Assembly: GCA_964583605.1 (NCBI GenBank)
Contig: CAZOWL010000018.1
Location: 1-56,141, forward strand
Direction of reading: 5' to 3'
Length of the DNA: 56,141 nt
Source of the DNA: CAZOWL01 sp964583605
Lineage (GTDB): Bacteria; Pseudomonadota; Gammaproteobacteria; Chromatiales; Chromatiaceae
In this document: positions 41,982 through 50,686 of the stretch, piece after piece
Layout: each line of letters opens with the position of its first letter
How positions within the stretch are numbered: position 1 is the first letter of the stretch
Made by a program: the position numbers and the translations under genes
The notes under the pieces: generated by a model
Database searches by the model: none
Told to the model about the DNA's origin: nothing
What the model saw: only the letters and a program-made list of their open reading frames with translations

Positions 41982-42203
41982 CAATGCACCCTGTGCTCGA
42001 CCGGATAGAGGCTCGAGCCTCGCGCGCCGCAGAGACTCCAGAGCATAGTGCGTCTGCGCGTCGCAGCCTCGACCTGGAAAAGCGCCATCATACTTTGCGT
42101 TTTCGCCTTTGCGCTCCCAATAACCGGATCTGAGGTGTTGGCGCGGCCTTGAGCAGCGTAGGGCGCGCTCCGCGTACCTGTCACACTTGCTTGGGGCTCC
42201 TGA

Positions 42204-43283
42204 TTGAAAATCGCGACCGACGCAGCGCTCACCGAGCTCACCAAGCAGATCAAACGCTGGGGCGCCGAGCTCGGCTTCCAGCAGGTGGGGGTCTGCGACA
42301 CGAACCTCTCGACAGCAGAGTCTCGGCTGATCGAATGGCTCGCGCTCGGGTATCAGGGCACGATGGACTACATGCGCCGTCATGGGACGCGGCGCAGTCG
42401 CCCGGCTGAGCTGGTGCCGGGCACGATACGCGTCATCTCGGCGCGTCTCGACTATCTGCCCGAGACCCAGGTCCGTACGCACGGCGCACTTGCGGATCCC
42501 GCGCAGGCCTTTGTATCCCGCTACGCCCTTGGGCGCGATTACCACAAGGTGCTCCGGCGGCGACTGCAACGGCTTGCCGAGCGCATTCACGCGGCGATCG
42601 GCGACTTCGGCTATCGCGTCTTCGTCGACTCGGCCCCGGTGATGGAGAAGCCGCTCGCCGCCAAGGCTGGACTGGGCTGGATCGGCAAGCACACGAACCT
42701 CATCAACGCGCGGTCCGGCTCCTGGTTCTTCTTGGGCGAGCTCTACACGGATCTTCCGCTTCCGGTGGACCCGCCTGCCGACGACCATTGCGGTCACTGC
42801 CAAGCCTGCCTGGAGATCTGCCCCACCGGCGCAATTGTCGCCCCCTACCAGCTTGATGCGCGGCGCTGCATCAGCTATCTGACTATCGAGCACAAGGGCC
42901 CCATCCCTGAGCCGCTGCGACAGCGGCTCGGCAATCGCATCTATGGCTGCGACGACTGCCAGCTCGTCTGCCCCTGGAACCGCTTCGCCCGAATGACGAG
43001 CGAGCCCGACTTCCTCCCGCGTCACGGTCTGGACCGTGCGACGCTGATCGCGCTGTTCGCTTGGGAGGAGGCAGAATTCCTGCGGCGGACCGAGGGCAGC
43101 GCGATTCGGCGCATCGGCCACGGTCGGTGGTTGCGAAATCTGGCCGTCGCCTTGGGCAATGCCGACCCTTCAGACGCCGTGAAGGCTGCTCTGCGCGCGC
43201 GAGCGGAGCACCCGGACCCAATCGTCCGCGAGCACGTCGCCTGGGCACTCGAACGTCAGTCGAGCCCGGTTACGGCACCCTGA
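42204..43283 (+). CDS. queG: Epoxyqueuosine reductase
   Basis: The 359-residue enzyme makes queuosine from epoxyqueuosine in the tRNA wobble position, using cobalamin and two [4Fe-4S] clusters. Marks are VDSAPVMEKPLAAKAGLGW with the catalytic aspartate, CGHCQACLEICPTGAI, and CDDCQLVCPWNRF. HEAT-like C-terminal residues (AVKAALRARAEHPDPIVREHVAWAL) complete the family layout. The start is a TTG at 42204, with only a weak ribosome site; the next Met would remove conserved residues. It ends 2 bp from the 3' end of orn (convergent). Confidence 0.94.
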   Translation: MKIATDAALTELTKQIKRWGAELGFQQVGVCDTNLSTAESRLIEWLALGYQGTMDYMRRHGTRRSRPAELVPGTIRVISARLDYLPETQVRTHGALADPAQAFVSRYALGRDYHKVLRRRLQRLAERIHAAIGDFGYRVFVDSAPVMEKPLAAKAGLGWIGKHTNLINARSGSWFFLGELYTDLPLPVDPPADDHCGHCQACLEICPTGAIVAPYQLDARRCISYLTIEHKGPIPEPLRQRLGNRIYGCDDCQLVCPWNRFARMTSEPDFLPRHGLDRATLIALFAWEEAEFLRRTEGSAIRRIGHGRWLRNLAVALGNADPSDAVKAALRARAEHPDPIVREHVAWALERQSSPVTAP

Positions 43284-43285
43284 GC

Positions 43286-43828
43286 TCAACACTGCAGGAG
43301 ATGCACGCGATAGTGCCGGAGCTCGGCGATCGATTCCTTGATGTCATCGAGAGCCAAGTGCCGCGAGTCTTTCTTGACGGCCTCGGCCACGTCCGGTGCC
43401 CAGCGCTGCGCGAGGATCTTCAGGCTGCTCACATCGAGATTGCGGTAGTGAAAGTAGGCCTCCAGCCGCCGCATCGAGCGAGCGAGGAAGCGCCGATCCT
43501 GACAGACGCTGTTGCCGCACATCGGCGATTTTCCGGCGGGGACGTGGCGGGAGAGGAAATCTAACGTCGCCTGCTCCGCCTGCGCGACATCCCATTGGCT
43601 GATACGCACGCGATCCAATAGACCAGAGTTGCCGTGATGCTGCCTATTCCAATCATCAAGCCCGGCCAAGACCTGCTCCGAACAGTGGATCGCGATCACC
43701 GGCCCTTCGGCCACGAGATGGAGATCATTGTCGGTCACGAGGGTGGCTATCTCGAGTATCTGGTCCCGGTCGGGATCCAGTCCAGTCATCTCGAGATCGA
43801 TCCAAATCAAGTGATTTTCGTTCGGCAT
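43286..43828 (-). CDS. orn: Oligoribonuclease
   Basis: The 180-residue DEDDh exonuclease degrades 2-5 nt RNAs (and pGpG from c-di-GMP turnover) in the cytoplasm. Motif I is IDLEMTGLDPDRDQILEIA; PMCGNSVCQDRRFL and ALDDIKESIAELRHYR complete the active site. The length is normal. It is convergent with queG, two bases apart. In many gammaproteobacteria orn, rsgA, psd and queG stand together; here orn, queG and rsgA still do. Confidence 0.96.
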   Translation of the reverse strand: MPNENHLIWIDLEMTGLDPDRDQILEIATLVTDNDLHLVAEGPVIAIHCSEQVLAGLDDWNRQHHGNSGLLDRVRISQWDVAQAEQATLDFLSRHVPAGKSPMCGNSVCQDRRFLARSMRRLEAYFHYRNLDVSSLKILAQRWAPDVAEAVKKDSRHLALDDIKESIAELRHYRVHLLQC

Positions 43829-43962
43829 CCATCTAAGCCCTGGTAGATCATGCAGCAGTCAGATTCTAACCTGAGCCTTCCGACCAGCTGGTCTCCGCGC
43901 TCGGGGCCGATTCTGTATTGATCAGGTAGAATATCGGCAGTCAATCGATTCGGAGTCGAGCC

Positions 43963-44241
43963 ATGCTGAAAGCCGCCTTTACCGCACTACCCCTCACGAT
44001 GCTGGCCATTGCCTTCACGGTACCCGCCGCAGAGGTCGCCGAGACACTGGTCGAAGAGCATTGCGTCCGCTGCCACGGCTCTGAGATCTACACACGAGCC
44101 GACCGCCGTATCCACTCCCTCGATGGGCTCGAGAGCCAAGTGCGCCGTTGCGCAGCCAATCTGCAGCTCCAATGGTTCGATGACGAGATACTGGCCGTCA
44201 CCGATCATCTCAACGAAGCCTACTACAGATTTGAGCCCTAG
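43963..44241 (+). CDS. Small exported monoheme cytochrome c-like protein
   Basis: The 92-residue precursor has a signal peptide (MLKAAFTALPLTMLAIAFTVPAA) and one CVRCH heme site (Cys34/Cys37/His38). No methionine occurs after the heme site, so the usual Met axial ligand is missing; His51 or another residue would have to serve. A further Cys63 is present. It is probably a periplasmic electron carrier. It ends 2 bp before rsgA, so the two are likely co-transcribed although unrelated in function. No specific family is recognised beyond cytochrome c. Confidence 0.75.
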   Translation: MLKAAFTALPLTMLAIAFTVPAAEVAETLVEEHCVRCHGSEIYTRADRRIHSLDGLESQVRRCAANLQLQWFDDEILAVTDHLNEAYYRFEP

Positions 44242-44243
44242 CG

Positions 44244-45260
44244 GTGCCCCGACGGCGGCTCTCCGAGAGGCAGATGGCGCGGATCCACGCCATCCAGGAG
44301 CGCCGTCGTCACCGGCTTGAGGCGCGCACGGAGCGAGTCCTTGACAACCTCGACGAATCCCCGCCTGCGGCCGGGCGGGTCATCGCCCGCCATGGCGCCA
44401 ATCTCGGCGTCGAGGATGACGCGGGAGGAGTGTGGCACTGCCTCGCCCGGCAGCATATCGGCGAGCCCGTATGTGGTGACCGCGTCGTCTGGCAGCCGGC
44501 TGGACCCGGGCAAGGGATTGTCACCGCCCTCTTGGAGCGGCAAAACCTACTCAGCCGACCGGACCAGAGCGGTCGGGACAGACCGCTGGCCGCCAACATC
44601 GACCAAGTCGTCATCGTGCTCGCACCCCTCCCCGAGCCGAGCCTCTATCTCCTCGATCAGTACCTGGTAGCGGCCGAGCTGATTGGCGCGCGCGCGCTAA
44701 TCGTGATCAACAAGATCGATCTCCTCGTTCCGCAGACCACCCAAGCCTTTCGTGCACGCCTGGCCCGTTATGGCCTCATCGGGTATACCATCCTCTGCCT
44801 CAGCCTCCGCCAGCCGTGGACGCTTCCACCATTCGTCGACCAACTGAGAGGCCGAACGAGCATACTCGTCGGGCAATCTGGGGTCGGCAAGTCATCACTC
44901 ATCAAGCGCCTTTTACCCGACATCGCCATCCAAATCGGCCGACTTTCGCGCGCAACCGGCCTCGGCCGTCACACCACCTCGGCCACGACCTGCTACCGGA
45001 TTGGCGGAGATAGCCGTCTCATCGACTCCCCGGGAGTGCGCAGCTTTCGCCTCGGCCCCGTCACCCCCAGCGATCTCGCGCGGGGTTATCGCGAGATCGC
45101 CCCGTTCATCGGACACTGTCGCTTCAACGACTGTCAGCACGATCAAGAGCCCGATTGCGCGCTTAAGGAAGCCGTGGCGGCCGGCGGAATCCATCCAGAA
45201 CGGCTCGCGACCTTTCGCCACTTGCTACAATCGCAGCGAAGTGCTTGCGAGCGCCTTTAG
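44244..45260 (+). CDS. rsgA: Ribosome small-subunit GTPase RsgA
   Basis: The 338-residue, circularly permuted GTPase acts late in 30S maturation. An OB fold comes first, then NKIDL (G4), GQSGVGKSSL (P-loop), the GHTT-like switch in LGRHTTSATT, and DSPGVR (G3). The C-terminal zinc site is CRFNDCQHDQEPDC. It starts with GTG 44244 (PRRRLSERQ... N-terminus), 2 bp after the cytochrome gene. In E. coli the gene stands next to psd and orn; here psd is 27 kb away. Confidence 0.95.
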   Translation: MPRRRLSERQMARIHAIQERRRHRLEARTERVLDNLDESPPAAGRVIARHGANLGVEDDAGGVWHCLARQHIGEPVCGDRVVWQPAGPGQGIVTALLERQNLLSRPDQSGRDRPLAANIDQVVIVLAPLPEPSLYLLDQYLVAAELIGARALIVINKIDLLVPQTTQAFRARLARYGLIGYTILCLSLRQPWTLPPFVDQLRGRTSILVGQSGVGKSSLIKRLLPDIAIQIGRLSRATGLGRHTTSATTCYRIGGDSRLIDSPGVRSFRLGPVTPSDLARGYREIAPFIGHCRFNDCQHDQEPDCALKEAVAAGGIHPERLATFRHLLQSQRSACERL

Positions 45261-45468
45261 AAGGCGAAGCGACCCCCAGAGCCAACGGCCGTAGGCCTGC
45301 TTGTCGGAGGCCGACACCAATGATAGCGTTCTTCCGACTCCAACCTCTGCAGGGTTGGATGCCCCCATTTTCGCAGCGCCACAGCACAGTAGCACGGGGA
45401 TGGGCAAAAGGTCCGCCCGACGAGAGCTTGCCGACTGACCTGCCGGCGCATTATTGGATAAGATCAAT

Positions 45469-46752
45469 ATGGTCGACTACTTAGAGCTGCTTCACGCTTG
45501 GCGAAGACTGCAGTCGTTCCCTTTTCGCGACGCCGAGAGCGTTCAGCGGTTCCAGTTCGCACGTTTTAAACGGTTGCTCCACGCGGCCTATAAGCACGTC
45601 CCAATGTATCGCCAATTCTACGACGAGCAGGGGTTCCGCCCGGCTGCCGTGCAGCGCATCGAGGACATCGCGGCGGTGCCCGTTTGCACGAAGGAGTTGG
45701 TGCGAAGATTCCCTGTGCACGACCGCGTGGCGACCTGGGCGCGAAACACCAAACTGCATCGGGAGACCACCAGCGGCTCCACCGGTGAGCCTACTGAGAT
45801 CTGGACCGATGGGACTGAGAGCCTCATCCAAACCCTCAAAGGCATTCGCGCACTGCGGGCGTGGGGCTACGCGTATCGCGATAACCTCGTGCAGATCTGG
45901 CGCGTCGACACCGCTCCCAAGCAGGCGTTCGTCCAACGCTTGGGCCTCATGCGTCGGGAGGTGGTGTCCATCCTGGACGAGCCGGACGTCAGGATCGCAC
46001 GGCTCATGGCGACGAAGTGCGATGTGCTGCTGGCCACCCGCTCAACGCTGGAGCTCGTCGCCGAAGAACTCGCCGAACGGGGCAAGCGGCTTCACCCCCG
46101 CATCGTTGTCTGCACGAGTGAGGTGGTCACCGAAGCCCATCGCCGCCTGTTTCGTCAGGCCTACGGCTGCGAGGTAATGGAGCTCTACGGGACCATGGAG
46201 ACGGGCACGGTGGGTTGGGCCTGTCCGCTGCATCCGCGGAACCTGCACCTGGAAACGGAGACCGTGATGGCGCAGTACATCAATGAGCGCGACGACGGCG
46301 GGCAGCGCACAGCCGGTCTCGCCCTCACCAACCTATACAATACCGCCATGCCATTCATCCGGTTCGATCCCGGCGACGACGTCGTGATACCGGAGAACAC
46401 CCAGTGCGACTGCGGGCGCAAATCACCGATCCTCGGGCGCGTGCGCGGTCGCTCGGACGACGTCATAAGACACGGCGATCGCCGGCTGAATTTCCATTTT
46501 TTCTATAACTATTTCAAGGATTACCTCTATGTTCGCCGATACAAGGTCGTACAGCTGAGTGACGGAATAATCGAGTTCAATGTGCAACTGACCAAGGATG
46601 ACCAGACGAATCGACAACGCTGCGAGGTAGATCTCAAGCGGGATTTTGGCCCCATCCTTCTAGACTACAGAATCCGATTCGTCGACCACTTCCCCAGGAC
46701 GCGAACAGGAAAGTTCAAAGTCATCGAGAAGCTTGGGCCGACCACCCAGTAA
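45469..46752 (+). CDS. PaaK/CapK-like adenylate-forming enzyme
   Basis: The protein of about 427 residues belongs to the phenylacetate-CoA ligase/CapK branch of AMP-forming enzymes. Marks are the nucleotide-binding TTSGSTGEPTEIW, the later ELYGTMETG, the PFIRFDPGDDV region and the C-terminal domain beginning near GRVRGRSDD. CapK-like members often act in surface-polysaccharide or siderophore-like pathways, but the substrate cannot be told. The zinc-like CDCGRKSP motif is present, as in several PaaK-like proteins. The start may be ATG 45469 or TTG 45454. No pathway partner adjoins. Confidence 0.82.
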   Translation: MVDYLELLHAWRRLQSFPFRDAESVQRFQFARFKRLLHAAYKHVPMYRQFYDEQGFRPAAVQRIEDIAAVPVCTKELVRRFPVHDRVATWARNTKLHRETTSGSTGEPTEIWTDGTESLIQTLKGIRALRAWGYAYRDNLVQIWRVDTAPKQAFVQRLGLMRREVVSILDEPDVRIARLMATKCDVLLATRSTLELVAEELAERGKRLHPRIVVCTSEVVTEAHRRLFRQAYGCEVMELYGTMETGTVGWACPLHPRNLHLETETVMAQYINERDDGGQRTAGLALTNLYNTAMPFIRFDPGDDVVIPENTQCDCGRKSPILGRVRGRSDDVIRHGDRRLNFHFFYNYFKDYLYVRRYKVVQLSDGIIEFNVQLTKDDQTNRQRCEVDLKRDFGPILLDYRIRFVDHFPRTRTGKFKVIEKLGPTTQ

Positions 46753-46847
46753 GGCGGCCCCGCCCCGGAGCCCAACTGGAAGCACCGCTTGTCAGCCAAC
46801 AGCCTCTCAGTACCGCGATCCGCAAATCCATGACCATCGATGTCGCA

Positions 46848-47888
46848 CTAGTGCATGGGCCGGCGCGCCACCCGCGCCAATCCGTCGAATTGGCCGTCCG
46901 GGGCGAGGCGATATCCGACGATCCCCTTTCTCGCCACAAAGACCTGGTCTTCGTACCACAGGGGGATGTAGGGAAGATCGCTCAGGAGCTGGCGCTGGAT
47001 CCGCCGATAAAGCTCAGCCTGTTTGCCGAGGTCAGGCTCCGAGCGGGCGCGCCCGATCAGCTCATCGACAAGCCGATTGCGATAGCGACCGCGATTGGCG
47101 CCGCGCGGCGGTATGGAGTCGCTGTGGAAGGCATAGCGGTAGATGTCCGGGGTCCTGAGGCCAACCCAGGTGAGGCCGTAAAGTTGGAACCGTCCTTCCT
47201 GCACGTCGCCGAAAAAGGTGCCCCAATCATAGCTGCGGATCTCGAGATCGATCCCGACCGCCGCCAGCTGCGCTTGCAGCACCGCGGCCAGACGCAAGCG
47301 GAACGGATCGCTCGAAGCCTTGTAGACCAGGTGTAGAGGGTTGCCCGGCCCATAGCCGAGTCCCGCGAGCCGCGCACGGGCGGCAGGCGGGTCATGAGGG
47401 GGCGGCGGTAGGTCCGCCCCGGCCCAATGCTGCGCGGGAAAGAGCCCGGCGGCGGGCTGGGCCGCACCCTGGAAGAGAAACCGTATGATGGCCGCACGGT
47501 CAATGGCCTCCGCGATGGCCCGCCGGACCTCCAACTCTCCGGTTGCCGGGTCCTCCAGGTTGAAGCCGAGATAGGAGAAGTTGACGCCATCGCGCTGCTC
47601 GACGAAGACCTCATCGCGCCTTCGCAGGAGACCGATCAGCTCTGGCGAGAGGTCGTTTTGCACCATGTCGATCTCTCCGCGAAGCAGCTTCATCACCCGC
47701 ACACTCGGGTCACGCGCCGTCAGCAGCTCGAGGATCTGCCCGTCGCGCCGGCGCTCCAGACGCAAACGACCCGGCTCCGGCCAAGCGAGGAGTCGAAAGG
47801 GGCCGCTGCCGATCGGCTCGCGCTGCAGGGCCCGGCCAGCACGAATCGCGTGCGACGGCAGGATCACGGCCAGCCAAGGCCGACGCAT
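46848..47888 (-). pseudogene. Family-5 ABC solute-binding protein lacking the N-terminal part
   Basis: The 346-codon frame has clear homology to the second half of peptide/nickel-type solute-binding proteins: PIGSGPFRLLAW, LLRGEIDMVQNDLSPELI, NFSYLGFNLEDPATGELEVRRAIAEAIDR and GLFPAQHW. Full proteins have about 500 residues plus a signal peptide; here some 150 N-terminal residues are missing, including the export signal. The ATG at 47888 overlaps the stop of the CYTH gene (TGATG). Either it is a 5'-truncated relic or a cytoplasmic fragment still translated by coupling. No permease or ATPase gene is near. Confidence 0.75.
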
Positions 47889-48355
47889 CACCAACGGCGA
47901 TAGGGGTGACGTGCCAGGTTGACGTTGTAGTAGCGCGGGTCTCCCGTGACCTCGGCTCCCAGCCACTCAGGCCGCGTGAAGGCCTCGTCCGCCGCCCCCA
48001 GCTCGACCTCGGCCAGAATCAGCCCCGCGTTGGCGCCACCGAAGACATCGAGATCCCAGACGTGGTCCCCGGCCCGGACCCGATAGCGGGTCTTCTCGAT
48101 CGCCGGCGAGACCACGAGGCCACGCAACATCGCCAAGGCGTCTTCGACGGGGATCGCATACTCGTATTCGGGGCGACTCAGGCCATCGCCAGGGCCTTTA
48201 ATCGTGAGCACCGCCTGATTCCCGGCCACCCGCACGCGCACCGTCGCAGTGGCCTGGTTGGCCAAATACCCCTGAATCATGTCCGTGGAGGACTCCGCAG
48301 AGCCGCGCCAGGAATCACCGTTGACTAGAAACTTCCGCTCGATCTCAATGGCCAT
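47888..48355 (-). CDS. CYTH-domain (triphosphate tunnel) protein
   Basis: The 155-residue protein starts with the ExExK motif (AIEIERKFLV; Glu4, Glu6, Lys8). Basic and acidic tunnel residues follow (RVRVAGNQAVLTIK, RYRV, LDVFGG, LAEVEL). CYTH proteins hydrolyse inorganic or organic triphosphates (tripolyphosphatase) or make cAMP as class IV cyclases; by length, the triphosphatase branch is more likely. I set the start at ATG 48355; the frame is open 34 codons further upstream without homology. It stands 98 bp after rlmD in the cysM-rlmD operon. Confidence 0.88.
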   Translation of the reverse strand: MAIEIERKFLVNGDSWRGSAESSTDMIQGYLANQATATVRVRVAGNQAVLTIKGPGDGLSRPEYEYAIPVEDALAMLRGLVVSPAIEKTRYRVRAGDHVWDLDVFGGANAGLILAEVELGAADEAFTRPEWLGAEVTGDPRYYNVNLARHPYRRW

Positions 48356-48453
48356 TTGTGTATCTCGCTGGCAGTCTGCCGAAGGACCGCGCCCGCTCGT
48401 GTAGACGCGTACCGAGCTTGACTGGCAAGACAAGTCGGTGGCCAGTCGGACAC

Positions 48454-49782
48454 TCACCCGACGCGATCGAACACGGCCATCGCCTCTAGGTGCTCGGTCT
48501 GCGCGAACATATCCATCGCACCGGCCGCAACGAATCGGTAGCCAAGCCCTCTGACCAGATGTGCGGCATCCCGCGCAAGCGTCGCAGGATAACAGGAAAC
48601 ATAGACCAGGCGCCTAACGCCGAGCCGCGGCAGCCAGTCCAGCACCGGCCAGGCCCCGCTGCGCGGTGGATCGAGCAGGGCCTTGTCGAAGCGCTCGTCT
48701 CGCCATGCGCTCAAGGCCTCGTCGCGGTTCAGATCGGCGACCTCGAACCTGGCATTGTCGATGTCGTTGCGCTCGGCGTTGCGCCGCGCGCGCTCTACCA
48801 GCCCCGAATGGCCCTCCAAGCCAAGGACCTCCGCGGCCTGGCGAGCCATCGGCAGCGTGAAGTTGCCGAGCCCGCAGAATAGATCCAGGACCCTTTCATC
48901 AGCCCGCAGCTCCAGCTGCTCGAGGCCCTGAGCGACCATCCGCCGGTTGAGCTCCAGGTTGACTTGGGTGAAATCCGTTGGCTCGAAACGGATCTCGATG
49001 CGCTGCCGCGGCAACGAGTAACTGAGCGCTACCTCTTGACCGGGCAATGGGCGGACGCTCTCCAGCCCACCCTCCTGCAAGAACACATGCAGTCCTGTCC
49101 TTCGGCCCAAGGCCTCCAATCTGGCAACGTCGGCCTCACTCGGCGGCTCGAGCACCCGGAACACCAGCACGCCCGGACCATCGCCAACGGCCACCTCGAT
49201 CTGAGGTAGGCGCTCGCGAATTGTCAGGTCTTGCAAGGCACCCGCGATCGTGTCGAGCTGCTCGCCGACCATGGGGTGGAGGATGTCGCAGCGGGTCAGA
49301 TCCGTCACGAAAGAGCCGCCCCGCTCGCGAAACCCGACCAGCACCCGCTCCTTCTTAACGACGTAGCGAGCCCCGAGCCGCGCCTTGCGCCGATAACCCC
49401 AGCTCGCGCCGGCAAGCGGCTCGAGCCAATGCTCCGGGCAGACCTGGCCGAGGCGGCCGAGCACGTCCTTGAGGACATCCGCCTTCCACTGCAATTGCTC
49501 CTCAGGTGCCAGATGCTGCAGACGGCAACCGCCACAGACACCAAAATGCGGACAGCGCGGGGCCACCCGCCCTGGGGCTGGGCGCAGGACCTGTATCACG
49601 CGGGCCTCGTCGTAGCGTCGCTGCACCCGCGTGACACGAGCCAGGACCCGCTCGCCAGGCAGGGCCCCGTCCACAAACAACGTCTTCCCCTCCATGTGGG
49701 CGACGCCCCGTCCCTCGTGACTGAAGGTCTCGATTTCGAGCTCGATCGGCTCCTGCGGCAATGGCTTGCGCTTCTCGCTCAA
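48454..49782 (-). CDS. rlmD: 23S rRNA m5U1939 methyltransferase
   Basis: The 442-residue enzyme has a TRAM domain (SHEGRGVAHMEGKTLFVDGA), an Fe-S site CPHFGVCGGCRL plus the later Cys in LTRCDILHP, the SAM motif VLDLFCGLGNFTLP, and the catalytic segment YVSCYPATLARD. It methylates U1939 of 23S rRNA. I chose the TTG at 49782 (SEKRKPLPQEPIELEI) because homologues begin so; an ATG at 49842 would overlap cysM by 47 nt. The cysM stop is 13 bp upstream. Confidence 0.92.
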   Translation of the reverse strand: MSEKRKPLPQEPIELEIETFSHEGRGVAHMEGKTLFVDGALPGERVLARVTRVQRRYDEARVIQVLRPAPGRVAPRCPHFGVCGGCRLQHLAPEEQLQWKADVLKDVLGRLGQVCPEHWLEPLAGASWGYRRKARLGARYVVKKERVLVGFRERGGSFVTDLTRCDILHPMVGEQLDTIAGALQDLTIRERLPQIEVAVGDGPGVLVFRVLEPPSEADVARLEALGRRTGLHVFLQEGGLESVRPLPGQEVALSYSLPRQRIEIRFEPTDFTQVNLELNRRMVAQGLEQLELRADERVLDLFCGLGNFTLPMARQAAEVLGLEGHSGLVERARRNAERNDIDNARFEVADLNRDEALSAWRDERFDKALLDPPRSGAWPVLDWLPRLGVRRLVYVSCYPATLARDAAHLVRGLGYRFVAAGAMDMFAQTEHLEAMAVFDRVG

Positions 49783-49795
49783 TCGCTCGACCTGC

Positions 49796-50686
49796 TCAAT
49801 CCGGGAAGACCCCGGTGGACAAATAACGGTCACCCCGATCACACACGATCACGACAATGACGGACTCAATCTGCTCGGCCGCAAGCTTGAGCGCCGCCGC
49901 GACGGCCCCGCCAGACGACACACCGGCGAAGATACCCTCACGCGCCGCCAGATCGCGCATCGTGTGCTCGGCCTCTGGCTGGGTCACATCGATGATGCGG
50001 TCGACGCCGCTCGGGTCATAGATCTTCGGCAGATAGGCGTCCGGCCAGCGGCGAATCCCCGGGATGCTAGCCCCTTCAGCGGGCTGAACACCGACGATCT
50101 GGATTTTGGCGTCCTGCTCCTTGAGATATCGTCCGGTCCCCATGATCGTGCCGGTGGTGCCCATCGCGCTGACAAAATGGGTCACCCTCCCCTTCGTGTC
50201 CCGCCAGATCTCCGGGCCCGTCCCCTCGTAATGCGCCGCGGGATTATCCGGGTTTGAGAACTGATCCAGCCGCAGGCCCTCGCCTCGCGCGGCCATCGCG
50301 TTGGCCAGGTCGATCGCCGCTTCCATGCTGCCTTCCCGCGGCGACAGGATGATCTCGGCCCCGAAGCTCTTCATCACGGCGCGGCGCTCGCGGCTCATGT
50401 GCTCGGGCATGATGAGGATCATCCGGTAGCCCATCACGGCGGCCGCCATCGCTAAGGCGATGCCGGTATTGCCGCTGGTGGCCTCGATCAGCGTATCCCC
50501 ACGCTTGATCAGGCCCCGCGACTCAGCGCGGCGGATCATGCTCAGGGCTGGCCGATCCTTTACCGAGCCCGCCGGGTTATTGCCCTCGAGCTTCACCAAC
50601 AGGGTGTTATCGACACCGGCAGTGAGCCGTTGCAGCCGCACGAGCGGCGTGTTGCCGACGCAATCTGCGATGCTGGGATAGGTCAT
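49796..50686 (-). CDS. cysM: Cysteine synthase B
   Basis: The 296-residue PLP enzyme makes cysteine from O-acetylserine and sulfide, or S-sulfocysteine from thiosulfate. Lys43 in NNPAGSVKDRPALSM is the PLP lysine; TSGNTGIA and MGTTGTIMGTGRYL bind substrate and phosphate. The CysM-type wording of the lysine segment separates it from CysK. The start is ATG 50686 with GAGAGA ahead; the open frame is six codons longer. It is first in the operon with rlmD, as in other gammaproteobacteria. Confidence 0.93.
   Translation of the reverse strand: MTYPSIADCVGNTPLVRLQRLTAGVDNTLLVKLEGNNPAGSVKDRPALSMIRRAESRGLIKRGDTLIEATSGNTGIALAMAAAVMGYRMILIMPEHMSRERRAVMKSFGAEIILSPREGSMEAAIDLANAMAARGEGLRLDQFSNPDNPAAHYEGTGPEIWRDTKGRVTHFVSAMGTTGTIMGTGRYLKEQDAKIQIVGVQPAEGASIPGIRRWPDAYLPKIYDPSGVDRIIDVTQPEAEHTMRDLAAREGIFAGVSSGGAVAAALKLAAEQIESVIVVIVCDRGDRYLSTGVFPD

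Noticed and set aside
41982..43121. Long upstream extension of the AbgT-family frame (887 codons in total)
   Set aside because: The extension is antisense to queG, and the transporter family starts at MAQNARWLDR; the extra part is not homologous to anything recognised.
45340..45358. Hairpin CCAACC/GGTTGG after rsgA as a terminator
   Set aside because: The stem is short, the loop has seven bases and no T-run follows, so support is too weak.
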